A DNA stretch of 64,000 nt from Fictibacillus arsenicus (GCF_001642935.1 NZ_CP016761.1:3782001-3846000); one strand, 5' to 3'; shown: positions 53,764-64,000, numbered from the stretch's first letter. Numbers and translations: made by a program. The notes: generated by a model from the sequence alone, not told the origin.

Positions 53764-55248
53764 TTATTCATCAATATCCTTGTTTTCATCCGCTTTTCGT
53801 TTAGAAAACATGATGGTGTCAGGCGATTGTAATTCAATCGGCCTTTTTTCCTGCATTTTAAAAGGAAGGCGGATAAAAGCGTCCTTCAGGTCTTCCAAAC
53901 GCGGAGGATAGATGGGTTCTAAATACGGACGGCCAAAAGACGTTAATCGTAAAATATGCCCCATCAAAAAAATAAAAGCAATGCCTATCCCAATAAGCCC
54001 CCAGAGTTCCGCAAGCATAAGAAAAGGAAAGCGGATTAAACGAATCGCGTTACCCATTTTGTAAACGGGAGTTGTAAAGGATGCCAAAGCAGCCAAAGCT
54101 ACGATGATAAGGAGCACGTTACTTGTTAATCCCGCTTCAACCGACGCCGTACCGATAACGATCCCTCCTACGATACCGATCGTCTGACCTACTTTTGTAG
54201 GCAGCCTTGCTCCCGCTTCACGTAAAAGTTCAATCGTAAGTTCCAATATTAATGCCTCTAAAAATGGAGGCAACGGTATTAAGCTTCTAGATGAAACAAG
54301 TGTTGCCATTAGATCTTTTGGTATTAATTCATAGTGGTAATTCAGTACAGCTACGTATACCGGTGTTACCAAGATAGAAAACGATACGGCGAATAAACGT
54401 ATAACTCTTAAAACAGAAGCCAATTGCCAGTTGATAAAATAATCTTCCAATGCCGAGAAGAACTTTACCAATGTAGTCGGACCGATAAGAGCATGCGGGG
54501 ATCCATCTACCAAAATAACGATGCTTCCTTCCGCTAAAACACCTGCCACCCGATCTGGCCGTTCTGTGTCGATCAGCTGCGGGAACGGAGAATTGTCATT
54601 ATCAGAAATCATTTGAGAAATATAAGAACTATCTAATATCTGGTGATACTGTAAATCTCCTACCCGCTGCAGAGCCGTGTTAATGTTTTCTTCATTTGCA
54701 ATTCCCGAAATATACAAAACAGCCACCCTTGTGTGTGAAAGGGTACCTACCGTAAATTCCTTGATCTCTAATTGAGGAATCGGCAGCCGCTTCCTGACGA
54801 GGTTTAAATTCGTCGTTAACGATTCCACAAACGATTCCTTTGGACCTACAACGCTGAATTCTTCTTCGGGTATCGTCACTTCTCGCGCTTTATTCATCTC
54901 TGCTTTAACGAGTAATCCCTTGTTATCATCTTCTTTTAATCGGATGAGCAACGACCCTTTCAACATCATCTTTTGAATGGTTTCAAGGTCACTCGTTATC
55001 ATGACATTTTCAATGGGTAGGCCCGCTTTTATGTCTTCCAGTTTTTTAGTGGGTAATTTGTTTAAGAAAGGCAGGATGTCCCGATGGATAATCTCTGCAT
55101 CTATTAGTGAACCGAAGTATGAAATCCAAAAAGATGCTGGAGATTGGGGATTATGAAAGTCTATAAAATCACCAGACTTCTTGAAATGCTGAATAATTTT
55201 AAAAAGAGAATGCTCTTCTTTTTTCGATTCTTTCCTAAACCAATTCAT
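53764..55248 (-). CDS. GerA-type spore germination protein
   Basis: 494-residue GerA subunit: soluble N-terminal half, then membrane segments around 290-430 with V-L-V-D-G-S-P-H-A-L-I-G-P-T-T and the conserved P-L-P-P-F-L-E-A-L-I-L-E-L-T-I-E-L-L-R-E-A-G-A-R-L-P. First gene of a gerA-gerB-gerC operon; these receptors sit in the spore inner membrane and release ions on binding germinant. ATG 55248 is chosen over 55284 because AAGGGAAG lies upstream of it. Confidence 0.94.
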   Translation of the reverse strand: MNWFRKESKKEEHSLFKIIQHFKKSGDFIDFHNPQSPASFWISYFGSLIDAEIIHRDILPFLNKLPTKKLEDIKAGLPIENVMITSDLETIQKMMLKGSLLIRLKEDDNKGLLVKAEMNKAREVTIPEEEFSVVGPKESFVESLTTNLNLVRKRLPIPQLEIKEFTVGTLSHTRVAVLYISGIANEENINTALQRVGDLQYHQILDSSYISQMISDNDNSPFPQLIDTERPDRVAGVLAEGSIVILVDGSPHALIGPTTLVKFFSALEDYFINWQLASVLRVIRLFAVSFSILVTPVYVAVLNYHYELIPKDLMATLVSSRSLIPLPPFLEALILELTIELLREAGARLPTKVGQTIGIVGGIVIGTASVEAGLTSNVLLIIVALAALASFTTPVYKMGNAIRLIRFPFLMLAELWGLIGIGIAFIFLMGHILRLTSFGRPYLEPIYPPRLEDLKDAFIRLPFKMQEKRPIELQSPDTIMFSKRKADENKDIDE

Positions 55249-55340
55249 GATGCACTTCCCTTTCCATCGAATTTCCCCATCCATCTGCTGTTATCCGTTT
55301 TATCTTTTACTAAAGGACAAGTGATTATTTAATGAAACGG

Positions 55341-55367
55341 AAAAAGACTGAGCTCTAAGGAACTCAG
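55341..55367 (-). terminator. Terminator after the CBO0543 pair
   Basis: Minus strand CTGAGTTC and GAGCTCAG pair (one G-U) with a short loop, then TCTTTTT. Just past the stop at 55380. Confidence 0.78.
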
Positions 55368-55379
55368 CCAATGCATCTA

Positions 55380-55868
55380 TTACACTCTGTAGAGTCGTTT
55401 CATCCAAAAATACACACAAACATTTAAACAATAAATAAGAAAATAAGTAATAAAAGAGTGAAAGTATGTCCATTCATTATGAACAAAAATATGAAACTGA
55501 TTCGAAAACCATTCTAATCCCAGTGTAAGGATTGATGCTGACAATAAATAATAAACGGCTTGGAGACCTTTATGATGCCAAGTATCGAAAAAATACATAA
55601 ACAAGTACCCCGAGAGTGGATAAATAAACAAGTAGATAATAAAATCGAACACTTCAAAATCCGGAATATCCATTATATCGTACAAGTCATATGGAGGACC
55701 TGCCAGTATATGATCCAGGCTTGCTGCTAAAAAGAAATTCAGTGTGAAAATAATAAAAATCTGTGAATACGGAAATTTTCTTTTTAAGCATAATGTCAAA
55801 ATAATCAAGAAGATACAAACCGCAATAATAAAGTATTCATTCCTGTCAAAAATTTCAGAGAATCTCAC
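55380..55868 (-). CDS. CBO0543-family membrane protein
   Basis: 162-residue membrane protein with five helices: F-F-L-A-A-S-L-D-H-I-L-A-G-P-P-Y-D-L-Y, Y-L-F-M-Y-F-F-D-T-W-H, and H-N-E-W-T-Y-F-H-S-F near the end. The start is GTG 55868, overlapping the stop of the next family member by GTGA. Probably cotranscribed with it and possibly with the ger genes, but a terminator follows it. Confidence 0.72.
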   Translation of the reverse strand: MRFSEIFDRNEYFIIAVCIFLIILTLCLKRKFPYSQIFIIFTLNFFLAASLDHILAGPPYDLYDIMDIPDFEVFDFIIYLFIYPLSGYLFMYFFDTWHHKGLQAVYYLLSASILTLGLEWFSNQFHIFVHNEWTYFHSFITYFLIYCLNVCVYFWMKRLYRV

Positions 55869-56347
55869 TTTAGTACCGCCTCTTTCCTTAGCAATAATCT
55901 AAAGGAAGTCCAATAGCCAAAAGATAAAAACCATATAATGAACCATTCTAAAATAGAAAAATAAATATTCCATTGTCTAAATTGTATGAGACCGATTGAA
56001 TCATGAAAAAACTGTAATGTGGTCATGATTATAAACCAAAGACATGTAAATAGTACTTTATGAAAGGGATGAACGTTTTTTACAGAATATAAAAAAAGCA
56101 GCCAAATCGTTAAGCCTGGAATAATAAATAACCGATTCAATGTTAGAATCCAAAAAGGGAATTGGGCATGGTCTACTTCAATCCATTTTTGATTGAGTTC
56201 TACAATATTAGAACATATAAATAACAAGGAAGAAATGAAGAGCCAGTTCATTCCGATCTCGTAAGGATGCAACCTTTTACGTGTAAAAAAAGAGGATAAA
56301 ATAAGTATGACACTAAGAATGATTGAAATGATCAAGTACTTAAACAT
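55865..56347 (-). CDS. CBO0543-like membrane protein
   Basis: 160-residue membrane protein with five predicted helices: I-G-M-N-W-L-F-I-S-S-L-L-F, F-P-F-W-I-L-T-L-N-R-L-F-I-I-P-G and F-R-Q-W-N-I-Y-F-S-I-L-E-W. The family link is weaker than for its neighbours and rests on size, topology and the W-x-x-Y-x-S motif. GGGGTG precedes ATG 56347. First gene of the pair. Confidence 0.62.
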   Translation of the reverse strand: MFKYLIISIILSVILILSSFFTRKRLHPYEIGMNWLFISSLLFICSNIVELNQKWIEVDHAQFPFWILTLNRLFIIPGLTIWLLFLYSVKNVHPFHKVLFTCLWFIIMTTLQFFHDSIGLIQFRQWNIYFSILEWFIIWFLSFGYWTSFRLLLRKEAVLK

Positions 56348-56421
56348 ACTAACGGCACCCCTTTTCTCCAGTTTTTTTTACTCCCGTTAGTATAAGAATT
56401 TACGCTCAATTCATTCTTACT

Positions 56422-56469
56422 AAAAAAAAATAGACCCAAAAAGACATCAAATTGTGCCTCTTGGGTCTA
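56422..56469 (-). terminator. Terminator of icmF
   Basis: Minus strand TAGACCCAA and TTGGGTCTA pair, followed by nine T. The start lies 12 bases after the icmF stop. Confidence 0.85.
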
Positions 56470-56480
56470 CTCGGTTATTT

Positions 56481-59400
56481 TTACATATTTCTTCTATATT
56501 TGCCCCCGACTTCATACAGTGCACTCGTGATTTGGCCAAGACTTGCATAGTTTACGGTGTTCATCAGCTCTTCAAAGATATTTCCGCCGTTAAGCGCAAC
56601 ACTCTTCAAACGAGCTAACGCTTCACCAGCATGATCCTTGCTCGTATTTTGGAAAGCTGCGAGGTTTATGATCTGCTGTTCTTTTTCATCCTTCGTTGCA
56701 CGTGCCAGCTGCATATTGAACTCTTCATCAGATGGCGAATTCGGATTTAAGTAAGTGTTAACTCCGATAATAGGAAGTGAACCATCATGCTTCTTCATTT
56801 CATAGTACATAGACTCTTCCTGGATCTTTCCGCGCTGATACTGAGTCTCCATCGCGCCTAGTACGCCGCCTCTTGTATTCATACGCTCAAACTCTTGAAG
56901 AACCATCTCTTCTACTAGATCCGTTAATTCTTCAATGATAAACGACCCTTGAAGAGAGTTCTCATTACGTGCAAGACCAAGTTCTTTCGTGATGATCATC
57001 TGAATCGCCATCGCGCGGCGAACAGATTCTTCTGTCGGTGTTGTGATCGCTTCATCATAAGAATTGGTATGCAATGAATTACAATTATCATACAACGCCA
57101 TCAACGCCTGAAGCGTTGTACGGATATCGTTAAAATCGATTTCCTGTGCGTGAAGTGAACGGCCAGAAGTTTGGATATGATACTTCAGCTTTTGGCTGCG
57201 TTCATTCGCTTTATATTTATCACGCATTACGGTAGCCCAAATTCTTCTCGCCACACGGCCGATTACGCTGTATTCCGGATCAAGTCCGTTTGAGAAGAAG
57301 AACGATAGATTCGGTGCGAATGCGTTTATATCCATACCGCGGCTCAAATAGTATTCTACATACGTAAAGCCGTTTGCAAGGGTGAACGCAAGCTGTGTGA
57401 TCGGGTTCGCACCAGCTTCAGCAATATGGTAGCCGGAAATCGAAACCGAATAATAGTTGCGCACTTGATGGTCGATAAAGTACTGCTGAATGTCTCCCAT
57501 CATGCGAAGAGCAAATTCAGTAGAGAAGATACATGTGTTTTGTCCTTGATCTTCTTTTAAAATATCTGCTTGAACGGTTCCGCGGACAGATGCAAGAGTC
57601 TTCGCTTTAATTTCTGCGTATTCCGCTTCATTCGGCTGACGTCCATTCTCATCAGCAAAAACTTTTACTTGCTGAGCAATCGCTGTGTTCATGAACATCG
57701 CAAGGATGATCGGTGCAGGACCGTTGATTGTCATTGAAACAGATGTAGAAGGAGCAATTAGATCGAAACCGTCATAAAGCTTCTTCATATCGTCGAGCGT
57801 ACAGATGCTTACTCCGCTCTCCCCGACTTTTCCGTAAATGTCCGGGCGGTAATCCGGATCTTCACCATACAACGTTACAGAGTCAAACGCCGTACTTAAG
57901 CGCTTCGCATCATCGTCTTTAGACAAGTAGTGAAAACGGCGGTTCGTTCTTTCTGGTGTTCCTTCTCCAGCAAACTGACGCTTCGGATCTTCTCCTTTAC
58001 GTTTAAAAGGAAAAACGCCTGCTGTATAAGGGAATGAACCAGGAACGTTTTCTTTCATGATCCACTTTACGATATCTCCCCAGTCTTCAAACTTCGGAAG
58101 GGCCACTTTCGGGATATCAAGACCTGAAAGACTTTTCGTCGTCAGTTCTGTCACGATCTCTTTGTCGCGAATCTTCGTCACAAACTCTTTCTTGCTGTAC
58201 ATTTCTTTAAGCTGTGGCCATTCTTTTAGCATTTTAGAAGTTGCCGGCAAAATCTGTTCTTCCACTTTTTCAAGCGCTTTGTTTAACCCTGCTTCAATTT
58301 CAGCGCCCGATGCGTCATACTCTTTTACCGTTTCAAGTGTTCCTTTGATCTGGAACGATTTACGCGCAAGCTTTGCCTGTTCGTTCACCGTTTCATGATA
58401 CGTACGGACAGTCTGTGCGATCTCGTTTAAATATTGAGCGCGCTCACCTGGAATGATCACGTTCTTCTTTGCTGTCATCGCTTCGGCTGCCGGCTGAATG
58501 CCCCAATCCACACCAGACTTCTCTTCGATCACCTTCATTAAGTGATAAAACAATACGTTCGTGCCAGCGTCATTAAACTGACTCGCGATTGTACCATAAA
58601 CCGGCATCTCATCTAAGTCTTTATCAAACCAGTTGCGAGAACGCTGATATTGTTTCTTCACATCACGCAATGCATCCTCTGAGCCTTTACGCTCAAATTT
58701 ATTGATCGCGATGATGTCTGCGTAATCGATCATATCAATTTTCTCAAGCTGCGACGGCGCGCCAAATTCGCTTGTCATCACATATAAAGATGCGTCCGAA
58801 ATCTCAGAAATTCCAGCATCACCTTGCCCGATACCGCTCGTTTCAACAACGATCAGATCATAGCCCGCTGCTTTTGTTACCGCGATAGCATCCTTAATAG
58901 CATCGGAAAGCTCAGAACGTGATCCGCGCGTTGCCAATGATCTCATATAAACGCGAGGATGATAGATCGCGTTCATGCGGATTCTATCGCCTAAAAGTGC
59001 TCCGCCCGTCTTCTGTTTCGTCGGGTCGATTGAAATAATAGCGATTGTTTTATCTTCACACTCGTTTAAGAAACGGCGTACAAGTTCATCGGTAAGCGAG
59101 CTTTTCCCCGCTCCCCCAGTACCAGTGATTCCTAAAACAGGGACTTGCTTCTGCAAACCTTTTAAAGCTGAAAGAGTCTGTTCTGCTGTCGCTGCAATCT
59201 CTTCAGGTGCTTGCTTTGCGTTCTCGGCAAGTGTGATCAGACGGGAAACAGAACGTACGTCTTTTTCTTTTACCTTTTCGATTTCATCCGTTAACGAAGT
59301 AACCGTCGGAAAGTCACACTCTTCTACCATAAAATTGATCATGCCCTGCAAACCTAGCAATCTTCCGTCTTCTGGTGAGAAGATGCGTGTTACGCCATAA

Positions 59401-59744
59401 TCATGAAGTTCCTTAATCTCAGGCGGGATAATAACGCCTCCGCCTCCGCCAAAAACTTTAATGTGCTCTGCCCCTCGCTCATTGAGCAAATCGATCATAT
59501 ATTTAAAATATTCCACGTGTCCGCCTTGATAAGAAGAGATCGCGATTCCTTGAACGTCCTCCTGTATAGCGGCACTTACGACTTCATCTACGGAACGGTT
59601 ATGTCCAAGATGTATAACTTCACATCCGTTTGACTGGATGATTCTTCGCATGATGTTGATTGATGCATCATGTCCATCAAAAAGACTGGAAGCGGTTACA
59701 AATCGAACCGGATTTTTCGGCCGGTAAATATCAGTTTGAGCCAT
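56481..59744 (-). CDS. icmF: Fused isobutyryl-CoA mutase IcmF
   Basis: Adenosylcobalamin enzyme converting isobutyryl-CoA to n-butyryl-CoA. About 1087 residues in three parts: N-terminal B12 domain (1-140, [15 protein letters not shown]), a MeaI-type G domain (about 195-410, [14 protein letters not shown]) and the C-terminal mutase barrel. Phe591 in R-Q-F-A-G-E-G and Gln735 in G-Q-N-T-C-I-F replace the Tyr and Arg of methylmalonyl-CoA mutase; both are the IcmF specificity residues (598 and 742 in Cupriavidus IcmF, same offset). ATG 59744 is 8 bases after GAAAGGA. Next to a TetR gene and MeaB. Confidence 0.96.
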   Translation of the reverse strand: MAQTDIYRPKNPVRFVTASSLFDGHDASINIMRRIIQSNGCEVIHLGHNRSVDEVVSAAIQEDVQGIAISSYQGGHVEYFKYMIDLLNERGAEHIKVFGGGGGVIIPPEIKELHDYGVTRIFSPEDGRLLGLQGMINFMVEECDFPTVTSLTDEIEKVKEKDVRSVSRLITLAENAKQAPEEIAATAEQTLSALKGLQKQVPVLGITGTGGAGKSSLTDELVRRFLNECEDKTIAIISIDPTKQKTGGALLGDRIRMNAIYHPRVYMRSLATRGSRSELSDAIKDAIAVTKAAGYDLIVVETSGIGQGDAGISEISDASLYVMTSEFGAPSQLEKIDMIDYADIIAINKFERKGSEDALRDVKKQYQRSRNWFDKDLDEMPVYGTIASQFNDAGTNVLFYHLMKVIEEKSGVDWGIQPAAEAMTAKKNVIIPGERAQYLNEIAQTVRTYHETVNEQAKLARKSFQIKGTLETVKEYDASGAEIEAGLNKALEKVEEQILPATSKMLKEWPQLKEMYSKKEFVTKIRDKEIVTELTTKSLSGLDIPKVALPKFEDWGDIVKWIMKENVPGSFPYTAGVFPFKRKGEDPKRQFAGEGTPERTNRRFHYLSKDDDAKRLSTAFDSVTLYGEDPDYRPDIYGKVGESGVSICTLDDMKKLYDGFDLIAPSTSVSMTINGPAPIILAMFMNTAIAQQVKVFADENGRQPNEAEYAEIKAKTLASVRGTVQADILKEDQGQNTCIFSTEFALRMMGDIQQYFIDHQVRNYYSVSISGYHIAEAGANPITQLAFTLANGFTYVEYYLSRGMDINAFAPNLSFFFSNGLDPEYSVIGRVARRIWATVMRDKYKANERSQKLKYHIQTSGRSLHAQEIDFNDIRTTLQALMALYDNCNSLHTNSYDEAITTPTEESVRRAMAIQMIITKELGLARNENSLQGSFIIEELTDLVEEMVLQEFERMNTRGGVLGAMETQYQRGKIQEESMYYEMKKHDGSLPIIGVNTYLNPNSPSDEEFNMQLARATKDEKEQQIINLAAFQNTSKDHAGEALARLKSVALNGGNIFEELMNTVNYASLGQITSALYEVGGKYRRNM

Positions 59745-59759
59745 CTTTTTCATCCTTTC

Positions 59760-60404
59760 TTACGCTCCTTTTATGCCATGAAGCAGCTGCTGGAGCTGTA
59801 ATTTTGTATATTCTTCAAGGGTATACATCTTTTGAAGCGCCCATCGTCTGAACGTCCACATCTGCCCGATGATCAAAATGTTATGTGCAGCAGCCTGGAT
59901 CTCTTTTTCGTTTAAGTCCAGCTCGCCCTCGAGCACAGCCTGTGATAAAAGCTTTTCAAAGATCGCTGTCATTTCAAGCTCTTTTTTCAGCACATACGGA
60001 AGTGCTTCCTCAGATAACGACTTGGCTTCTTGGTACATTACCAGCACTTCATCCTGCATATCGTCCATCACTTTAAAATAAGCCGTGATCGCCTTCTCGA
60101 CACCTTTAATTCCGCTGTCTGCCGAGTCGATATCCTGCTGCAGTCTCAGCTTAACGCCATCATAGATGCTGTCGCAGACAAGGTACAAAATATCCTCTTT
60201 AGACCGGATATATTCGTAAAGTGTGCCGATGCTGAAGCCAGAAGCTTTTGCGATCTCACGGGTCGTTGTGCGGTGAAAGCCATTTTTCTTGAATAAAGAC
60301 ACCGCAGCTTTTACCATCTCTTCGCGTCGCTTTTGAATGAGTTTTTCGTCTTTTACGAGCGACGGCACTTCTTTCTTACTCAAATGGCCTCCCTCATTTC
60401 CCAC
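59760..60404 (-). CDS. TetR/AcrR-family regulator
   Basis: 214 residues. The N-terminal helix-turn-helix T-T-R-E-I-A-K-A-S-G-F-S-I-G-T-L-Y-E-Y-I-R-S-K-E-D-I-L-Y is clear; the C-terminal half is a ligand-binding helical domain. Placed between icmF and meaB, it probably controls this acyl-CoA degradation cluster, as FadR-type TetR proteins do in Bacillus, with an acyl-CoA as likely ligand. The start is uncertain: GTG 60404 (GGAG 7 bases upstream) or TTG 60383 (GGGAGG 4 bases upstream, start M-S-K-K-E-V-P-S-L-V-K-D). Confidence 0.88.
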   Translation of the reverse strand: MGNEGGHLSKKEVPSLVKDEKLIQKRREEMVKAAVSLFKKNGFHRTTTREIAKASGFSIGTLYEYIRSKEDILYLVCDSIYDGVKLRLQQDIDSADSGIKGVEKAITAYFKVMDDMQDEVLVMYQEAKSLSEEALPYVLKKELEMTAIFEKLLSQAVLEGELDLNEKEIQAAAHNILIIGQMWTFRRWALQKMYTLEEYTKLQLQQLLHGIKGA

Positions 60405-60414
60405 TCATTTTCTC

Positions 60415-61362
60415 CTATTTGTCTGCCGGCTGAATTCGTTGCAGCAAGATTTGCTCTGCGGCTGTATAAGGGTCTGTAGTGCCTTGTTCTAAGTCGGCAA
60501 GCCAGGAGAATCCATTTTCTTTTTCATCTGTCCATACTTGCTGAAAAATCTCGTGCTGAACAACTTCCATCACTTCACGTTTCAGGTTGGAAAGCTTGCG
60601 AATGCTACCCTCTCCGCTTTCTATCAAATATTCCTTATGAGCAAGAAGCGCTTCCCACAACTCTTGCAAACCTTTATTTTCTGTAGAAATCGTCTGAACA
60701 ACAGGCGGCCGGTAAGGGCTGTCGTGTTTTACAAGATCAAGCATCGCTTCAATCTCTGCTAAAAGCTTTGGAACGCCTGGCATATCCGCCTTATTCACGA
60801 CAAACAGATCGGCGATTTCCATGATTCCTGCCTTAAATACCTGCACGACGTCCCCGCTGCCCGGATTCAGGACAACTGCGACAGAGTCTGCAAGTTTCAT
60901 AATATCGAGTTCAGACTGCCCGACTCCTACCGTTTCTATTAAAATCACATCAAAACCATAAGCATCCATGAGCCGTACCGTTTCCTTGGTTGAACGGGAC
61001 AGTCCGCCTAAGCTTCCGCGGGTTCCCATGCTTCGGATAAACACACCCGGATCGGTAAAATGGTCGGCCATCCGTACACGGTCTCCGAGTATGGACCCAC
61101 CGCTAAAAGGACTTGTCGGATCCACTGCAACAACCGCTACCGTCAAACCTTTGTTTCGCAGAAAGGAAATGAGGTGGTTGACGAGCGAGCTTTTACCGGC
61201 ACCGGGTGAACCGGTGATGCCGATCCAGTGTGCGCCTTTTTGCATCGGGTAGATGCTTTTTAGAAGCTCTAGTTTATCTGCTCCGCTGTTTTCAGCAAGT
61301 GTGATCGCTTTTGCAAGTGCCCGTTCCTCTTTTTGCTGGATGCGCTTGGCTAATGGATGCAT
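60415..61362 (-). CDS. meaB: MeaB-type mutase chaperone GTPase
   Basis: 315-residue G3E GTPase that guards adenosylcobalamin mutases. P-loop G-I-T-G-S-P-G-A-G-K-S-S-L-V-N-H-L, V-D-P-T-S-P-F-S-G-G-S-I-L-G-D-R-V-R-M and V-N-K-A-D base specificity. IcmF already contains its own G domain, so this free copy may serve a separate methylmalonyl-CoA mutase not in the window. ATG 61362 follows AGGA. Confidence 0.93.
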   Translation of the reverse strand: MHPLAKRIQQKEERALAKAITLAENSGADKLELLKSIYPMQKGAHWIGITGSPGAGKSSLVNHLISFLRNKGLTVAVVAVDPTSPFSGGSILGDRVRMADHFTDPGVFIRSMGTRGSLGGLSRSTKETVRLMDAYGFDVILIETVGVGQSELDIMKLADSVAVVLNPGSGDVVQVFKAGIMEIADLFVVNKADMPGVPKLLAEIEAMLDLVKHDSPYRPPVVQTISTENKGLQELWEALLAHKEYLIESGEGSIRKLSNLKREVMEVVQHEIFQQVWTDEKENGFSWLADLEQGTTDPYTAAEQILLQRIQPADK

Positions 61363-61412
61363 GGTTTCCTCCTAAAGTGATTTAAAAATCTGTCTCATGA
61401 TAAAATGAAAGT

Positions 61413-61543
61413 GGTTGATTTCCGATCCAGGTGCTCCCTTTCCGCGGGGTGTGCGGTGAGCCTCCTCGGCGCTTTGCGCCATTAGGAGTCTCACCTGTCC
61501 CACTGATCCCGCAGGAGTCTCGCACCTTCCTCTCCAATCAACT
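61413..61543 (+). repeat. ~130-bp structured repeat, full copy
   Basis: Ends GGTTGATTTCCGATCCAGG and CCTCTCCAATCAACT; inner pair GGTGAGCCTCCTCGGCGC and AGGAGTCTCACC. It is in the gap between meaB and the acyl-CoA dehydrogenase gene; I see nothing else clear in 61544-61702. Confidence 0.84.
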
Positions 61544-61702
61544 GCAAGTGTGTTTTTAAAACCTATTTGTAAGCAACACTCTGTTAAAAAACATCTCTGT
61601 TAAAAAGTAAGTCCTTTTTCGCGGTTGACAGCCCAGAGATTCCTCGATCGCATCTCGACTTTAGAAGGCTTTCTAGCCAAAGTGTCGCAAATTTCCTAAC
61701 TC

Positions 61703-62845
61703 TTAATCTTTTAAAAGCATTTTAGAAATTACGAGACGCTGAATTTCCTGTGTGCCTTCGTAAATTTGCGTGATTTTCGCGTCTCTCATATAGCGTTCGA
61801 CTGGGTATTCTTTCGTGTACCCGTATCCGCCGAATACTTGAACAGCGTCTGTTGTTACTTCCATCGCAATGTCTCCTGCAAAGAGCTTAGACATCGCTGA
61901 TTCTTTTCCGTATGGAAGCCCTTCAGACTCTCTCCATGCAGCCTGATAGGTTAATAGTCTTGCCGCCTCTACTTTTGTTGCCATGTCAGCTAGTTTAAAA
62001 CCGATACCTTGGTTAACACCGATCGGCTTACCAAACTGCTTGCGTTCTTTCGCGTAATTTACGGATGCATCAAGTGCACCTTGCGCGATTCCTACCGCTT
62101 GAGCTGCAATACCGTTGCGTCCGCCATCCAGCGTCATCATCGCGATCTTAAAGCCTTCACCCTCTTTGCCAAGAAGGTTTTCAGCTGGCACACGGCAATC
62201 TTCGAAAATGATCTCTAATGTTGGAGAAGAACGAATCCCGAGTTTCTTTTCTTTTTTCCCAAAAGAAAATCCTGGTGTCCCTTTTTCTACGATAAAAGCG
62301 GAAACCCCTCTCGTTCCTGCATCGATATCCGTGCGGGCAAACACGACATAAATTTCTGCGTCGCCAGCGTTCGTGATAAAGATTTTAGAGCCGTTGATGA
62401 TGTAATGGTCGCCGTCTTTTTTCGCAGTTGTTTTCATGTTTCCTGCATCAGATCCAGAACCTGGCTCAGTTAAGCCGTAAGCACCGATTTTCTTTCCTTC
62501 TGCCATCGGACGAAGGAACTTTTGCTTTTGTTCTTCATTACCGAACTTGAAGATCGGCCATCCTGCAAGTGATGTATGCGCAGAAAGAGTTACACCAACT
62601 GATGCACATACACGTGATAGTTCTTCAACTGCGATTACGTAGCCAAGATAGTCTCCGCCGATTCCGCCGTACTCTTCAGGCCAAGGAATACCGCAAAGTC
62701 CTAGTTCTCCCATTTGATCAAAAATCGCACGGTCAAAGCGCTCTTCTTCATCACGTTCAGCCGCTGTCGGTTCTACTTCGTTACGTGCAAAATCACGCAC
62801 CATCTTGCGGATCATTTCATGTTCTTCAGATAATAAAAATTGCAT
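61703..62845 (-). CDS. acdA: Acyl-CoA dehydrogenase (AcdA-like)
   Basis: FAD enzyme of the first step of acyl-CoA oxidation. 380 residues: [13 protein letters not shown] and [13 protein letters not shown]/substrate motifs, and the catalytic Glu in [32 protein letters not shown] resembles B. subtilis AcdA. AGGGAGAG precedes ATG 62845. It follows a second dehydrogenase after 16 bases. Confidence 0.95.
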   Translation of the reverse strand: MQFLLSEEHEMIRKMVRDFARNEVEPTAAERDEEERFDRAIFDQMGELGLCGIPWPEEYGGIGGDYLGYVIAVEELSRVCASVGVTLSAHTSLAGWPIFKFGNEEQKQKFLRPMAEGKKIGAYGLTEPGSGSDAGNMKTTAKKDGDHYIINGSKIFITNAGDAEIYVVFARTDIDAGTRGVSAFIVEKGTPGFSFGKKEKKLGIRSSPTLEIIFEDCRVPAENLLGKEGEGFKIAMMTLDGGRNGIAAQAVGIAQGALDASVNYAKERKQFGKPIGVNQGIGFKLADMATKVEAARLLTYQAAWRESEGLPYGKESAMSKLFAGDIAMEVTTDAVQVFGGYGYTKEYPVERYMRDAKITQIYEGTQEIQRLVISKMLLKD

Positions 62846-62861
62846 CTCTATTCTCTCCCTC

Positions 62862-64000
62862 TTACCCTAGTAGGTGTTTGCTGAGTACCATACGCTGAAT
62901 TTCACTTGTTCCTTCGTAGATCTGACACACTTTCGCGTCACGGAACAGTCTTTCAACCGGATATTCCTTCGTGTAGCCGTAGCCGCCGTATACTTGCACA
63001 GCTTCGATCGCTGATTTCATCGCTGTTTCTGAAGCGAATAGTTTTGCCATCGACGCTTCTTTTCCGCATGGCATGTTATTTGTCTTTAAGTCTGCCGCAC
63101 GATACGTTAAAAGTTTTGCCGCTTCCACTTCTGTCGCCATGTCCGCCAGTTTGAATCCAAGACCTTGATTCGCCCCGATCGGCTTGCCGAACTGTTTTCT
63201 CTCTTTTGCATAGTTCGTTGCATATTCCAAGGCAGCTTCTGCGATACCAAGAGACTGAGCAGCGATTCCGATCCTGCCCACATCCAGATTGCTCATCGCG
63301 ATCTTAAAGCCTTCACCTTCATTGCCTAGCAGATTTTCAGCAGGAACACGCGCATCCTCAAAAACAATCTCGCACGTGTTTGATCCGTTTAACCCCATTT
63401 TTTTCTCTTTCTTTCCTACTGAAAAACCAGGCGTATCTTTATCTACGATGAAGGCTGAGATTCCGTAGCTCCCTTTGTCTGGTTCCGTTGAAGCAAACAC
63501 GATATACACATCCGCTTCGCCTGCATTTGTTATGAAGATCTTCGAGCCGTTCAGCACATAATGATCGCCTTGTTTAACAGCTCTTGTTTTTAGACTTGCT
63601 GCATCAGAACCTGAACTTGGCTCTGTTAATCCGAACGCACCAAGGTACTCTCCACTCGCTAACTTAGTAATGTATTTTTTCTTTTGTTCTTCATTCCCGA
63701 AATAAAGGATCGGATTCGTTCCGACACTCGTATGGACTGATAAAATAACACCAATCGTCGCGCTCACTTTTGAAAGTTCATTAATCGCGATGATGTACGA
63801 CGTAAAATCCATTCCCGCTCCGCCGTACTCTTCAGGAATCGGAATACCCATCAGCCCAAGCTCCGCCATCTTCTTTATAAGATGACGCGGAAACTCTTCC
63901 GTTTCTTCCATATGTTCAATGGCCGGTGCTATCTCTTTTTGTGCAAAATCCCGTACCATCTTCTGCATCATCTTTTGTTCTTCCGTAAACACGAGGTTCA
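62862..64000 (-). CDS. mmgC: Acyl-CoA dehydrogenase (MmgC-like), 5' end cut
   Basis: Second FAD acyl-CoA dehydrogenase, at least 376 residues, about half identical by eye to its neighbour. [28 protein letters not shown] and catalytic Glu in [14 protein letters not shown] at 63992 could start it, but the bases before it continue the frame as N-L and then xTG at the very edge, so the true ATG is probably position 64001 (M-N-L-V-F-T-E-E). Cotranscribed with acdA. Confidence 0.92.
   Translation of the reverse strand, partial: NLVFTEEQKMMQKMVRDFAQKEIAPAIEHMEETEEFPRHLIKKMAELGLMGIPIPEEYGGAGMDFTSYIIAINELSKVSATIGVILSVHTSVGTNPILYFGNEEQKKKYITKLASGEYLGAFGLTEPSSGSDAASLKTRAVKQGDHYVLNGSKIFITNAGEADVYIVFASTEPDKGSYGISAFIVDKDTPGFSVGKKEKKMGLNGSNTCEIVFEDARVPAENLLGNEGEGFKIAMSNLDVGRIGIAAQSLGIAEAALEYATNYAKERKQFGKPIGANQGLGFKLADMATEVEAAKLLTYRAADLKTNNMPCGKEASMAKLFASETAMKSAIEAVQVYGGYGYTKEYPVERLFRDAKVCQIYEGTSEIQRMVLSKHLLG

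Overview
The window is chromosomal DNA from a low-GC, Gram-positive, endospore-forming member of the Bacillaceae. The gene order follows the Bacillus subtilis atp-upp-glyA-ywl-spoIIR-prmC-prfA-tdk-rpmE-rho-glpX-murA-fsa-fba-spo0F-ywjG-pyrG-rpoE-acyl-CoA dehydrogenase backbone. Spore genes (spoIIR, spo0F, a gerA-type operon, a YhcN/YlaJ-like lipoprotein) and strong AGGAGG-type ribosome binding sites agree with this. The mix suggests a Fictibacillus-like genus, but that is memory-based and weak. Most housekeeping genes are on the minus strand.

Layout. 1-1.4 kb: start of the ATP synthase operon (atpZ-like, atpI, atpB cut by the window edge) with a clear promoter. 1.6-8.7 kb: lipoprotein, upp, an ECF sigma/anti-sigma pair, an ABC exporter, glyA and a second lipoprotein. 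9.1-13.6 kb: gluconate kinase and permease, divergent from an RpiR-type regulator, with a cre site between. 13.8-16.2 kb: ywlG, rpiB, ywlE, mntP. 16.4-18.6 kb: a soluble four-PAS histidine kinase of the sporulation-kinase type. 18.9-21.7 kb: tsaC with a DnaA-box cluster over its start, a GNAT gene and spoIIR. 22.0-27.7 kb: complete rbsRKDACB ribose operon with a cre/RbsR-type operator. 27.8-34.7 kb: prmC, prfA, an HxlR regulator, a subtilisin, a MOSC protein, small unknown genes and a CoA-disulfide reductase. 34.7-36.5 kb: an IS1182-type element. 36.5-46.4 kb: a tiny unknown gene, a sporulation lipoprotein, tdk, rpmE2, rho, glpX, murA2, fsa, fbaA, spo0F, ywjG. 46.5-47.7 kb: an IS3-type element inside a terminator. 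48-50.6 kb: pyrG, with a GGGC-start leader and attenuator, and rpoE. 50.8-56.3 kb: a gerA/gerB/gerC-type germinant receptor flanked by CBO0543-type membrane proteins. 56.5-64 kb: IcmF, a TetR regulator, MeaB and two acyl-CoA dehydrogenases, a branched-chain/fatty acyl-CoA degradation cluster.

The most unusual feature is the intergenic repeat content. (1) Seven small arrays of 20-21 bp units fall into three motif families (GCTCAAAA, AATCCAAAA, CGTCAAAA), with 4-6 units each. One family carries a conserved leader of about 40 bp, and five of the seven arrays lie between convergent genes. (2) A structured repeat of about 130 bp with short terminal inverted repeats occurs in seven full copies plus two remnants; two copies carry the same extra block of about 60 bp. 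No CRISPR, phage, tRNA or rRNA was seen.
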